In this document: one piece after another, positions 45,530-57,198 of the stretch
How positions within the stretch are numbered: position 1 is the stretch's first letter
How the letters are laid out: every line of letters begins with the position of its first letter
Source of the DNA: Maratus speciosus
Taxonomy: Eukaryota > Arthropoda > Arachnida > Araneae > Salticidae
Assembly (NCBI GenBank): GCA_963932465.1
Contig: OZ010800.1
Coordinates: 96,429,307-96,493,306, forward strand
Length of the DNA: 64,000 bases
Reading direction: 5' to 3'
Made by a program: the position numbers and the translations under genes
The notes under the pieces: generated by a model
The model's input: only the letters and a program-made list of their open reading frames with translations
The model's database searches: none
Told to the model about the DNA's origin: nothing

Positions 45530-47321
45530 AAATAAATTAAGGGGGAATTAGCCCCCCACCCCCGTTTCACATCTTTATACTTAACCAATGAGCCTCCAAA
45601 TCTCATCAGGGAAGTGCCTTATCAGAATAAACCGGTATACCGAATTGGAAGCAAATCGGATAGAAAAACCCATTTATCTAAATTAAGATGGTATTAGCCC
45701 CCCGTTCCCCCTTTATAGGGGAGAGGGGGGCGCCTTTGAACATTTAAAAAATATCCACATATTTCTTACTTGAATTATATTTATTGAGTTTTAAATATTT
45801 CGTGAGAGAAAAAATGTAATTTTGCATCATATGAAATAAAAAATTACAGTTTTGCAGATAAATTAAATATGTTATGAAGCTTTAAAAAGTTGAAAGTCTT
45901 CTGTTCAAACCTGCTCCATGTAGGGGTACCTTTGAACAAGCTAGGGGCACATTTGAACAAGTAAACAAAAAATGAAAATATTGACAGTTTTTAATAAAAA
46001 CTGCATATCTTTCCAAAATATAAAATAATAAGAATAAAATTACACAATTACATTTAATTGAAATTACTATTTTTTTTATTATTTAACCAAATTTGTATCC
46101 ATAAAATCACATTGTTGAGACAAAACGGAGGATCCCTCCAATTATGTTTAATTCTGGAGACTTTTTTATATAATATCCTTAAAATCCACCAAATTGATAT
46201 CTGATGCCTCTGGAAAATATATCGTATTTTCTTTTTTACGAAGAAACCTGACACTCAGCCATTTAATATGACCAACGTAATGAAGAGTTCTTTTTGAATG
46301 AAATTAAACTAAAATGAAATAACTTACTTTCAAATTGTTATAGAACATAGATAAAACCCTGTTTTATGAAATCTAGAAATAATGTTTACCATTGTAAATG
46401 AAACAGTATAGCGTTTGTTAGACAAATCTGCTAAATCATGAATTATTGTTATGTGTCCTGAATTTGCCTGTAGTTGAAGCCCTGGATAAGTATAACTTTC
46501 ATATTAAGTATAATAACACTTAATTAAGCTCTTAATTTTCATATTTAAACAAATTTTCAATAATAATAATATTTAGGTACACCTATAACTCTTTACTTCA
46601 TAGCTTTATTCATGTTCGATGGTGCCCCATCATATGGAGTTTAGTATTTCAACTATTTACTCAATTAGGATTGAGAATTTGAATAAAACAAACCTTATAA
46701 GTTAAAGCTAACATCTTTATTTAGGTATTAAATAGTAAGTTATAATTTTAGGGATACAAGATTATCAACAAAAACCTTACAACTTTATTTTGTTAAGTTT
46801 AGATTTTAGAAAGCAAAATATACATATCTTGCTCAGACAGTAGTTTCATGCAAAATAGTAAAGCTTTGTATTCTTGTTACATTGAAGCAGTAGTAGTGTG
46901 CTGCCGTATATATTTTTAAAATATAATTTATTTAAAGGAAAATATTTATAGTGTTTAAAGGTGCCTGCGGTTCAGATGTATCCCCCTCTCCCCTACTTAG
47001 CCAATGAACCTCCAAATCTAATCACGGAAGCGTCTTATCATAATAAATTGGTACACAAAAATTGAAGTAAATCTGATAATTCTGCATGAAAAACCCATTT
47101 ATCTAAATTAAGGGGGGATTAGCCTCCGAACGCTCCTTTATACTTAACCAATGAACCCCAAAACTAATCAGGGAAACACCTTATGATAATGAACCTAGAA
47201 AAAAAAATTTGAAGCAAATCGGATATTTCCATCAAGAGTTATCGCGTATGTACGTACATACGTACGTACATACAGAACCTGCGGCCGCATTAGCTCTCAG
47301 GCTTTGATAGCCTGTGAGCTA
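45530..47321. mobile_element. Hairpin/tandem-array element, family D (about 147-bp monomers)
   Basis: Monomers are marked by CTTAACCAATGA at 45581, 46997 and 47144. Spacing is about 138 (after removing the insertion) and 147. They carry AAATTAAGGGGG(G/A)ATTAGCC and GAAGCAAATCGGATA. A GTACGTACATAC tract (47237-47273) and then a terminal hairpin TAGCTCTCAGGC...GCCTGTGAGCTA (47291-47321) follow. I could not find the matching single arm on the left, so the left border is approximate. Confidence 0.55.
45718..46993. mobile_element. TA-flanked DNA element with GGGGAGAGGGGG termini
   Basis: The ends GGGGAGAGGGGG are inverted and flanked by TA (45716-45717 and 46994-46995). The third array monomer reads CTTTATACTTAACC, the uninterrupted site, so the insertion and its TA duplication are shown directly. 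Subterminal blocks (GCGCCTTTGAAC and the inverted AGGTGCCTGCGGTTCAGATG) also pair. The interior is AT-rich with no transposase; words like GGGGTACCTTTGAACAAG repeat near the left end. Confidence 0.8.
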
Positions 47322-47342
47322 AAAACTAGCTTTGTACTCTAA

Positions 47343-47851
47343 TCTATATATATAAAAGAAAGTCTGAATTTTGTATTAATCAACGCGCAGCCCAAACTAC
47401 TGACCCTAATGTCTTGAAATTTGGGGTAAAAATTCTTCTTATGACATAGAGTGCCGCTAAGAAAGGATTTTCTAAAATTCCACCCCTAAGGGGGGTAAAA
47501 AATCGATCGAACTTTTAAAAAATTCTTTAAAAATCTGATTTTATAGCTATTTTTCAACTGATAACATATTTTGGTGTATTTTTCTATGCTGAATCGAATG
47601 GTACTAACTAAATTCTTTTAAGACCAATAGTTCGCGAGATATTTCCTATATTTCTAATTTGGCGATGTCTTTGGCGCCAAAACCTCGAAATACCTAACAT
47701 TGTAAGTGATATAAAAATAGCATATTGTAAGTGATAATTCATCCATATTCATTCATCTTGTACATCCGTTACTGTAGCAACGGAAGAAATTCAAATCAAA
47801 TCTTTTTGTTAGATCTTTTGGTTAAAGAATTGAACCGGCTATATGAGTTTG

Positions 47852-47884
<33 letters not shown>

Positions 47885-50800
47885 CGCCTTGAAAAAAAGA
47901 ACAAAAAATATTGAATTTATTTTAAATTCAGGGAAGCGATCCACTTAGAAATTAACATTATAAAACGAAAATATTTAAAAACTGAAAGCAATGTTTGTAC
48001 AACTTTAAAAATTTTGTGGTACTTACATTCGGGCCATGTCAGATACAACTGCGCCAAGCATGGCAATTACATTAATTACAGCAACCCTTATTTTTTGTCC
48101 ATTTGATAGTTTATTTAGTATAGTTTTAAATTAATTTTATTATTATAATTTTTATTTATTATAGTTTATAGTATGCAGTTTTATGTTATATATTTTATTT
48201 ATTTATTTACTTAAAACAATTTGTCATTTTTAACAAGGTTATGTATTTAAGAATGTTAAATTACTTTTTTGAACGTAATTGGCAAACGATAAACAAGATT
48301 GGGAATTGTCAACCATTTGTGGCGATCTATCTCATGGTCAGAATAATGCGTATTACTTTTTTTAATGGAAGAAATTGGAATTGAAATAATTCATTGCGAT
48401 TTATCACTTGCTCCTGGATAAGAAGAAAAAATGGGTACTTTTATGTCAGCCGTATCCGTATGTAAATATCGCCATTAGCATTTTTAAAATTACCAATAGC
48501 AGTAGTTACATTTCGCGTATGTAAATTAAAAACAATTATTTGTTTTAAGTTATGGCATTATTTCCTATTGTTTTACTTTTCATCTTTTTCAATGACATTA
48601 GTGCAAAGAATGTATTATAAATGAAATGAGTGAAATGTTTTTATTTTGAATGAAAATAATAAAATAAGAATAAGTTATGGAAACAATCTTTGTTGATTTA
48701 TTACTTGCGACCGGCTAACATAAAAGTATCACAAAAGCCATATATTCACCTTTCTTTGGGTAGTTGTTCATGGGATTTCTGGTTAATCTTCCGTAATCGG
48801 ATACTTCTTCAATCGGTGTATTAATTGCAATGTTGAAAGCATCGTTTATGTATGAAGCGAAAACGTCATGATGAATTTATTACAGAAAATCGTATCATCA
48901 TCATCTACTACATATTTAAAACGGAAATTTGCATTTTATTCATATTCTTTATAATATTTTGATAGGATATGCCACTATTAGTTAGGTAATGTTATTGGAA
49001 CGGTTTTTATGTATACACACGGTGTTCTACGTTGCTTAGTTTTAGTTATAGAGCTATTGGAAAAGCTATACAGAAAGGTTAACGCAATTATGAAAGATAC
49101 ATCTACTGTAATTACATAAAATGCAAATTTGCTTTTCCTTCCACCCATTCATAATTTGAGTTTTGCTGGATGTATTTTGATGGGACTTACACTGTTAGTT
49201 AGATTATTTTTTGTGGATGGTTGGTACTTCTTGCATGGATGGTACTTCTCTGTAGCGAAGTTTTCTTCTGGGTTATTGTTTTTCTGAAGCACAAACTTGG
49301 CAACAAATCAGATTGCAGAAAATTAGATTTCAAGAGAAAGTTCCAAAACTAGGTGAACCCGAATGTGAAAGATTACCTTTTATTTAAAGTTCTACTGAAC
49401 GTATTTTGATTGGAGTTGCACAGTTAGGTAACATTAGGGATTGTTGCAATATTTGAAATGCCATTCTACATTTTTAGTTATGGAACTATGAGGACAGTTC
49501 TCAGTGGTGTAGTTGAAAAAAAAGTAGTATAAAATCTACAAGCATGGTATATATATTAGAGAGTATATATGTTATAGGTATGGAGTGCATAGTTTCTAAA
49601 AATCACCAGAAGGTCTACGGCGTATAGTCTATGCTACATTCCTAAAAATTCTACAATCACGTTAACTTGATTATGAAAGATATATTTAACTATCAACTTC
49701 AAATATAAAATAAAAAGGGCAATTTCGGTCCAACCGCTTATAACTTGAGTACTTTTCAATGGGTTTTGAGAATTCTACGTTGCTCAGTTATAGAATTATG
49801 TGCGAAAGTTCTTTAATCAGTGAACCCTATTTTGAAATATTAGCCTTTTTAAAAGGTTCTACTGAGTTAATTAGCACTGTTGTTAGATATTTTTTCAGGA
49901 AAGATTTTAGTATATAACACATGTTGTTCTACATTGCTTTGCTATAGAATTATAGCTGAATGTTGTATTATCTGGTGAACCCGATTATGAAAAATTAGTC
50001 TTATTAGAAGGTTTTACTGAACGGATTTTGATGAGATTTGCATTTTTTAATTTTCAGGGATGATTTTAATATGCTACATATTGTTCTTCCGTTCTTTTTT
50101 ATATTGAGTTATAAATAATCAACTAAAAGATTTGTTTCATAACAGCCCAAATTTTGTCTGAGACATTAGAAGATATAAAACCGTAATGGGGTTCATTTTG
50201 TTTTCAGCAACGCGTATGATCATTAGGGATAAATGTATTTATTGCTATGAAACACAAGATCAAATACACCGATATATTTCGTTTGATTAAAGTTTCGCTT
50301 GGAGAAACCGACCAGCGTAGCGGGCTACTATATGTAAAGCGTAAATTCCTATTTCATTCCGATTGATTATAACTCAGATTCTACTGGACATAATTTTGCA
50401 GAACTTACACTATTAGATAGTAAATTTGGTTTATAAATAGTTTAATCTAAAAACCGTCGTTCCAAGTTGCTTCGTAATAGTTACGGGAGTCCTAAAATTA
50501 GGTGAACTCGATTAGGAAAGATTTCAAGTTTTACTGAATAGATTTTAATGACAGTTGACCAGTTAGTTAGATAATATTTCAGAGATTTTTCAATATTTAT
50601 CATATCTTTCAAAACTGTTTAGTTGCGAAGCTATGCGTAAAAATTTCTCCGTGCTATAGTAAAGAAAATTGGAGAATAATACGTTACAGACAAAGGATGT
50701 ATACTAGAATGCTATAGGAAGTTTGTGCAGAGTTTTTAAAAAATCCAGAAATGATGCGATGTATACCTACCACTACATCCCTGAGAGTTCTATATAATCA

Positions 50801-51642
50801 GGTTAAAGCGATTATGATAGCTATATTTAACTTATGTAAAATGCAAAGAGAAATTTCATTCCGGCCGCTTTTAAATTTACTTCTACTGAATTGATTTTGA
50901 TGGGGCTTACATTGTTAGTTAGAGAATTTACAGAAAAGATGTCAGTATAAAATATAATGTTCTACGTTGCTTAATTAAATAATTATGGGTAAAGATCTAA
51001 ATCAGATGAACCCAATTTCGAAAGATTGGCTTTTTTTAAGGTTCCACTGAATGAATTTTCACGGGATTTAAACTACTAATTAGATTATTTTTATGAAATG
51101 ATTCAGTACATTTTCCAGTTTAAAAGATCCTTCTAAGTGGATTTCGATGGAACTTGCTCGGTTAGTTAATTTTTCAGTGAATGTTTTAGTATAAAGCACA
51201 TATCATTCGATTGGTGCTGCTTGGTCATCAGGTTGCTTGATTATAAAATTAAGGCTGAATGTTTTAGAAGCAGGCGAACCAAATTATGAACGATTAGCCT
51301 TTTCAGTATGTCCAATTTACAGATTCTGATGAGATTTGCATTGATAAAATTTTTCATGAACCCTTTTAAGTATAGTACATATTGTTCTATCGTTCTTCAC
51401 CGAATACTACACTAAATGATCAACGAAAGAAGTTGGCCCTTAACAGCCTAAATTTTGTATGGCTCAAAAGATATAATAGCGTAATAACGTTCATATTGTT
51501 TTCACCAATTAGATTGGGCATTCCAGGTAAATGTCCTTGTCCATATTGCTTTAAAACGCATGATCAAATTCAGAGATATATTTAGTTTGATTCAAGGTTT
51601 CTTTAGAAAAATTGACCAGCGTAGCGGGCGTTAGGCTGCTAG
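47343..51642 (+). mobile_element. Helitron, 4.3 kb, with degenerate internal repeats
   Basis: Starts with TCTATATATATAAAAGAAAG after an A and ends with CAGCGTAGCGGGCGTTAGGC TG then CTAG before a T. A near-copy of the 3' end (GACCAGCGTAGCGGGCTACT) lies at about 50310-50332, so the interior is duplicated or two copies are fused. A poly-A run is at about 47850-47878. No intact Rep/helicase frame was found, although the length would allow decayed coding sequence. Confidence 0.65.
48950..51500 (+). repeat. Decayed tandem repeats inside the Helitron
   Basis: The phrase TTTTGATGGGACTTACACTG then TTAGTTAGAT recurs in diverged form near 48955, 49173, 49399, 50024, 50380, 50540, 50893, 51055, 51145 and 51320, usually 150-230 bp apart. 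It is often followed by TTCTACGTTGCTTAGTTATA and GGTGAACCC(G/A)ATT. The order within units is conserved, which supports an old array. Confidence 0.55.
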
Positions 51643-51846
51643 TCTCTTATATCGTATTCAACATCTGTAACTTAAAATATGAAATTTCAAAAAAATTTTC
51701 CTTCGTGGAGAAAAGTTCCTATGCTTAATGACCGGCTATCCAAGAGAGGGTGATTTCATTTCATTTTATTACAACAGAGTGTTTTGCTACGCATTCTTAA
51801 TTAAACTAACCATTTTTTTTCGAGCTGTTTGAACCTTTTTTACTTT
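51643..51846. other. Short spacer between elements
   Basis: No gene or repeat recognised. Confidence 0.4.
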
Positions 51847-52588
51847 CTTCAATCTTTACAAGAAGAAAGTATTGGATTCGTGAAAATTTTCTACTTTCAG
51901 TTTTCGACGGATTTACACATTTTAGGGGTCAGAGATTCAGAAAAACATGCTTTTACAAAATGTCTGTTTGTGAGTCTGTGAATCTGTCTGTCTGTGGCAC
52001 AAATTTTGTGGGCACTTTATCTCAAGAACTAATGAACGGAATTTAATAAAAGATTATATTCAGTTAGTCACTGATATAAATTGGTGCTGATTAGTTTTTG
52101 GTGTAAATCGCTCGACAGGTGGCGCTGCTCTGCAGCATTTTGCACGATTTCCACAATAGCTCAATCTCCAGAACTAATGCACGGATCTTCATTAAACTTC
52201 AGATTCAGTTAGTCCTTGACATGAATTGACTTTTATATATGTTAGTGGAAATCGCTCAACAGGTGGCGCTGCTATGTTTATGCATTTTTTGTAATTTCTG
52301 TAATAGCTCTATCTCAAGAACTAATGCTTGGATTTTCAACAACCTTCAGATTCAGGTATACCTGGATATGAATTAGTGCTGTTTAGTTTTTGGTGTTAAT
52401 AGTTCAACAGGTGGCGCTGCTATGCTGCATTTGCAGAATTTCTACCATAGCTCTATCTCAATAACTAATGCACGAATTTTCATCAAACTTCAAATTCAGA
52501 TATACATTGATATGAATTGGTGCTAAAATGATCTAATTTCTTGTACTATTTAAACGATTTATTTGAGATGATTTATATAGAAGAAAGT
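51847..52588. mobile_element. Hairpin/tandem-array element, family A, copy 1 (about 145-bp monomers)
   Basis: The hairpin ACTTTCTTC...GAAGAAAGT (about 51850-51876) is at the left, and the single arm AGAAGAAAGT is at the right (52579-52588). After the hairpin come GACGGATTTACACATTTTAG and GGGGTCAGAGAT, also found inverted at 56925-56965 in copy 2. Three monomers and a partial fourth follow, with GACAGGTGGCGCTGCT or a close variant at about 52114, 52258 and 52406 (spacing 144 and 148). Non-coding. Confidence 0.7.
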
Positions 52589-53120
52589 TTTGTGATGGCC
52601 ACAACATACTAGTTCTTAAGGGGTCTCAGGACTCTTAAAATCGGAAAAAAAGAAAAAAAAAGAATATTTTCAGCATTTAATATCTTAAAATGTTTATGAT
52701 TTAAAAATACAATTCTTATTGGGATTAAAATATACAAGTATGTTCTTTCATTTCATGCATTTAAAAAATTACAAGATACAGAATTAATATTTATAGGGGC
52801 TCGAAACTGTCAGACATTTGTCGAGCAGAAAATTGGTATAACTGCTGGAAGTGCTATCATATAACTACAAAATAAATTTGAACTAGAATGAAATTTTTTA
52901 TGTCTAATTATACTTCATATTGTAATAATTACCCTGAACCTAAATAAATTTGTATTTAAAGTATTTTCATATTTTTATTACATTGTTGTTTTTAGCTAAT
53001 TCAAAATTTTGAAAATTTCAGCAGTATAATAAGCTAAAAAGAATTTTTTTTCAGCCATAAAAAAGAAATTTTAGGATCAGTTTATACAGACTAACATGAA
53101 ACATATGTTTTGAAAATTTC
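52589..53120. other. Unassigned AT-rich sequence
   Basis: No gene seen; TTTTTTTTCAG at 53045-53055 could be a splice acceptor for the pseudogene that follows, but no upstream exon was recognised. Confidence 0.35.
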
Positions 53121-54810
53121 ATGAAAAAATATTTAGAAGTTTTTGAGATATCCTGCGCATTATACCCAAAAAACGTCATTTGGAAAAAAATGACTTCATA
53201 TTTTCGTGACCATAAAAACCAGTTGGAATTCAAAGAATTTGTAAGAGACAGACTAATTCGAGAAGATAGGCAACTTTTTGCTGGTTTTCTTGTTGTTATG
53301 GAATCATGACCTCAAATGTCTACAAACCTAAAAGATGCAATTGGAAGCTACGAGTTTTCTGTAATACCAAGATCATTATTATCTTCTGATGGATATCTTG
53401 ATATTCCATCTGACAAAAGTTCATTTATTGCCGAAATAGAGCAATATAATCGATCACCCATACTTGAATCATTAGAATCCTCGATTACTTCTCCGATAGA
53501 AAAAGTTTGTTTCATAGATGGAATGGCAATCGTACAATCAGTAAAAAAGACACCTGACATGAAAACTTGTGAGGACTTCGCAAATGCTTTTACCGAGATC
53601 ATTATGAAAATGACAAGCGGATACACTGAAGGGAGAATAATATTTGACCAATACCTTGAGCATTCATTGAAGGAGTAAACTCTTAAGAAAAGATTGGGAG
53701 CGACAGAACCTATTAGATTTACTATTACAAATAGTACCAATATAACGTTGGTTTCATTAAAGACGTTTCTTTCACATAATGAAACAAAATCGCAGCTGAC
53801 TGAGTATCTCGGCAATAAATTACTACAGGTTTTTGCTGCTAGTGAGAAGAAAATTTTTATCGTTTTTGGCAGTAAGGTATACAGTAACCACGCGAATGTT
53901 TTTCGATTCAGAATTATGTGATCATACACATGAAGAAGCAGACACCATTATACCTCTTCATGTACTTGATATAGTGAATCATCATGATAATTATGAGACT
54001 GACGCATTTTCGCAAGATACTGCACATTTTCATATTGCTTGACTTGGTTTCATTGGTTGGTTATTGACTTGGTTTCATTTAGTAAACAGTGAAATCAATT
54101 TTGTTACTGGTCGAAGCAACAAACACAGAAAACTTAATATTAGTGAAAGATGTCGAGCAATAGGTGTTCATAAAATCAAAGGTTTACTACGTTTACATTC
54201 ATATACTGGTGGAGACTGGGGAGGGAAATTTGTAGGCATTTCAAAACAGAAATGGATAAAAGTGTATATCAATCTTCAGTGTGATGATGATATTATAACA
54301 GCTTTTCAAGAACTTGGGGAACCCAATGTTGATTCATTATCCAATTTGTCGTTGTTTGAAAAATTCACCAACTGGCTTATTTAAAAATAGTAATTTTTAA
54401 AGGATTTCAGAGTTAAGATGGCATCTTTTCAGAACGAAAAGTTTCGAGTGGGAGAAATTACCACCAACCCTTGGAACACTGAAGCCACATATTCTAAGAT
54501 CCAACTTAATTTGCACCATTGGAAAGGGCTACAGAAATCCTCGACCTACAATACCCCCACTTATTGGCAATGGTTGGGAAAAAATGGCGATGGAGTAATT
54601 TCTCCAGTCAAATGCCTTTAGTTACCTGCGTCCAAAGAAGTTATTGAACTTGTGAAATGTGATTGTAAGAGAAAATGTACAGTTGGGAAATGTTCTTGCT
54701 TAAAGAATTCTCTGGTATTTACTGTCCTTTGCAAATGCAATGACTGCAACAATACAAAGGACTATCAATATCATCACAGCGATAGCAGTGATTCAGAAGA
54801 GGTTACATAA
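53121..54810 (+). pseudogene. Decayed multicopy arthropod gene with FEN/PIN-like core and Cys-rich tail
   Basis: Several open pieces join in one order. 53121-53921 share a frame, broken by stops at 53307 and 53676: DRLIREDRQLFAGFLVVME, FIDGMAIVQSVKKT, RIIFDQYLEHSLKE, TLVSLKTFLSHNETKSQLTE. After a frameshift near 53915 the next frame gives CDHTHEEADTIIPLHVLDIV, SQDTAHFHIA, LRLHSYTGGDWGGKFVGISK and QKWIKVYI, with stops at 54040, 54382 and 54619. It ends with VKCDCKRKCTVGKCSCLKN, LCKCNDCNNT and an acidic tail before TAA (54808-54810). From memory of the family, the order HEEADT, S-DTD, TG(C)D resembles FEN/PIN-type acidic nuclease motifs. Here S-DTA and GGD replace the expected acids, and the Cys tail resembles CXC-type domains. 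Function is unknown; this copy is dead. Confidence 0.6.
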
Positions 54811-55180
54811 CATCCCAGTACTGTATATACATATAAATGCTGTTTTTAATAATTTTGTTCAATATCTTCAATAATTTATGTTATTTCATTTAAATACCTT
54901 GGTTGTGTATTTTGGTTAATAAAACTCTAGTATATCTAATGTCTTTCATATTTTTGTGCTTTATATGCATCTTATCGCTTAAAACACTTGAAAAACTCAA
55001 TTTACTCCTAATTTTATTATATATTTGTATTTATTGACCCTGAAAACATATAATTTGACATACTGGTCAATAATATGCCTCAAATATTAAAGAAGTCAGT
55101 AAATGGCAGTCAACTTGGACGCCATCTTGAAAATCATCCCCAAAAATATGCATAAACTAGTTAGATGTGCCAATCCCAAA
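54811..55180. other. Unassigned AT-rich sequence downstream of pseudogene
   Basis: Contains AATAAAACTC (about 54919), which could be the old polyadenylation signal of the pseudogene. Otherwise nothing is recognised. Confidence 0.35.
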
Positions 55181-57024
55181 ACTTTCTTCTATCTTATACA
55201 TCTTAATATTTCAAAAACTAGTTACACATGATAATATTTCAATATTATTAGTTCAATACTATACCAACTTTGATTTTCATCCTAATTTCTGCTTCAGTCA
55301 ATTAAACGAACTAAAAACGAGTTAATCTATATCATGATATTTGCTAAAATTAATAGTTTTTGCTTATTCTGTTGTTATCAGATGTTTGCGAATAGCCGGC
55401 TTAGCAGGAAGCGAGTTCCTGCCTTTGCACGAGCCGCCGATGGACAACAGAACTACAAAAAATCAAGAAAAGTATACAAAAATTGCTATAACAGAACCCC
55501 TTTACTGTGCAATATTTCCAAATTCAAGGAGAACCTGTTGTCCAAAGCCAAAAACATGCACAAAAAATTAGGCTCAATTGTATGCATAACTTCATACACT
55601 TTTCGATTGTACAATAATGAAAAGGCACAGAGATCGCAATTATAGCGCCCCCTTCTGGCGGAATTTTTTTAAGTTCAGAGATAACTTGCTTGCCATAGCC
55701 AGAAACATACACAAAAAATTTGGTCCAATTATATACATAACTCCATACACTTTTCGATGGTACAATAATGAAAATGGTACAGACATCGCAATTATAGCGC
55801 CCCCTTCAGGCGGAATTTTTCCAAATTCAGGGAGGACCTTCGTGCCATGACCAAGAACAAACACAAAAAATTTGGCTCAATTCTATGCATAACTTCATAC
55901 ACTTTTCGATGGTACAATATTCAAAATGACACAAAAATCGCTATTACAGCGCCCACTACCGGCGATTTTTTTCCAAATTAAAGAAGGACCTGCTTGCCAT
56001 AGCCAAGAACTTAAAGTAAAAATTTGGTTCAATTCTATGCATAACTTCATACACTTTTGGATGGTACAATATTCAAAATCGCACAAAAATCACTATTACA
56101 GCGCCCCCTACCGGCGATTTTTTCCCAAATTCAGGGAGGATCTGCTTGCCATATCCGAAAACTTAAAATAAAAATTTGGTTCAATTCTATGCATAACTTC
56201 ATGCACTTTTGGGTGGTACAATATTCAAAATCGCACAAAAATCGCTGTTACAGCGCCCCCTACCGGCGAATTTTTTCCAAATGCAGGAAGGACCTACTTG
56301 CCATATCCGAAAACTTAAAATAAAAATTTGGTTCAATTCGATGCATAACGTCATACACTTTTGGATGGTACAATATTCAAAATCGCACAAAAATCGCTGT
56401 TACAGCGTCCCCTACCGGCGAATTTTTTCGAAATTCAGGGAGGACCTACTTCCCTTATCCGAAAACGTAATATAAAAATTTGGTTCAATTCTATGCATAA
56501 CTTCATACACTTTTGGATGGTACAATATTGAAAATCGCACAAAAATCGCTGTTACAGCGCCCCCTACCGGCGAATTTTACCCAAATGCAGGGAGGACCTA
56601 CTTGCCATATCCGAAAACTTAATATAAAAATTTGGTTCAATTCGATGCATAACTTCACACACTTTTGGATGGTACAATATTCAAAATCGCACAAAAATTG
56701 ATATTATAGCGCCCCCTACAGGCGAATTTTTTCCAAATTCAGGGAGGATCTGCTTGCCATAGCCAAAAACTTAAAATAAAAATTTGGTTCAATTCTATGC
56801 ATAACTTCATACACTTTTTGATGGTAGAATGGCGACAGACAGACGGACAGACGGACGGACGGACGGACAGACGGACAGACGGACACACACACAGACAGAC
56901 AGACATTTTCTATAAACATGTTTTTTGGGATCTCTGACCCCTAAAACGTGTAAATCCGTCGAAAACCGGAAGTCGAAAAAAATTTCGATTACAATACTTT
57001 CTTCTATTGAAGATAGAAGAAAGT
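55181..57024. mobile_element. Hairpin/tandem-array element, family A, copy 2 (152-bp monomers)
   Basis: The single arm ACTTTCTTCTAT is at the left (55181) and the hairpin ACTTTCTTCTATTGAAGATA plus GAAGAAAGT at the right (56996-57024). This is the inverted arrangement of copy 1. The left 150 bp match 763-921. A GACGGACAGACGGAC tract (56830-56905) and CTGACCCCTAAAACGTGTAA precede the hairpin. The tandem array is listed separately. The short open frames in it are repeat artefacts. Confidence 0.75.
55480..56830. repeat. 152-bp tandem array, about nine monomers
   Basis: GCGCCCCCTACCGGCGAATT or variants begin at 55644, 55797, 55949, 56101, 56253, 56405, 56557 and 56709: spacing 153 once, then 152 six times. 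A degraded first unit starts near 55490. Monomers also share AAAATTTGGTTCAATTCTAT, GCATAACTTCATACACTTTT and GGATGGTACAATATTCAAAA. The last six are most alike, so the array expanded most recently there. Confidence 0.9.
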
Positions 57025-57198
57025 AAAAATGGCACCTAAGGTATTTAGAATCTACATGTCAAAACCCTCAGAATACAACAAAAATATCAAACTTGGCACG
57101 TCAATCGAGCTGGAGTCACATTTTAGGACATTTAAAACCCTACTAATTCGTAAAAAGTGAATTAATTAATTATTTCTCATCAGTGCGAAACTATTTTT

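Noticed and set aside
55480..56830. CRISPR-like periodic array
   Set aside because: The whole 152-bp monomer repeats, with no short repeat plus unique spacer pattern, and the context is eukaryotic.
55334..56919. Many frames of 62-103 residues on both strands, including one rich in SVCPSVRPSV
   Set aside because: They lie in the 152-bp array and the GACGGACAGAC tract; their repetition follows the DNA period.
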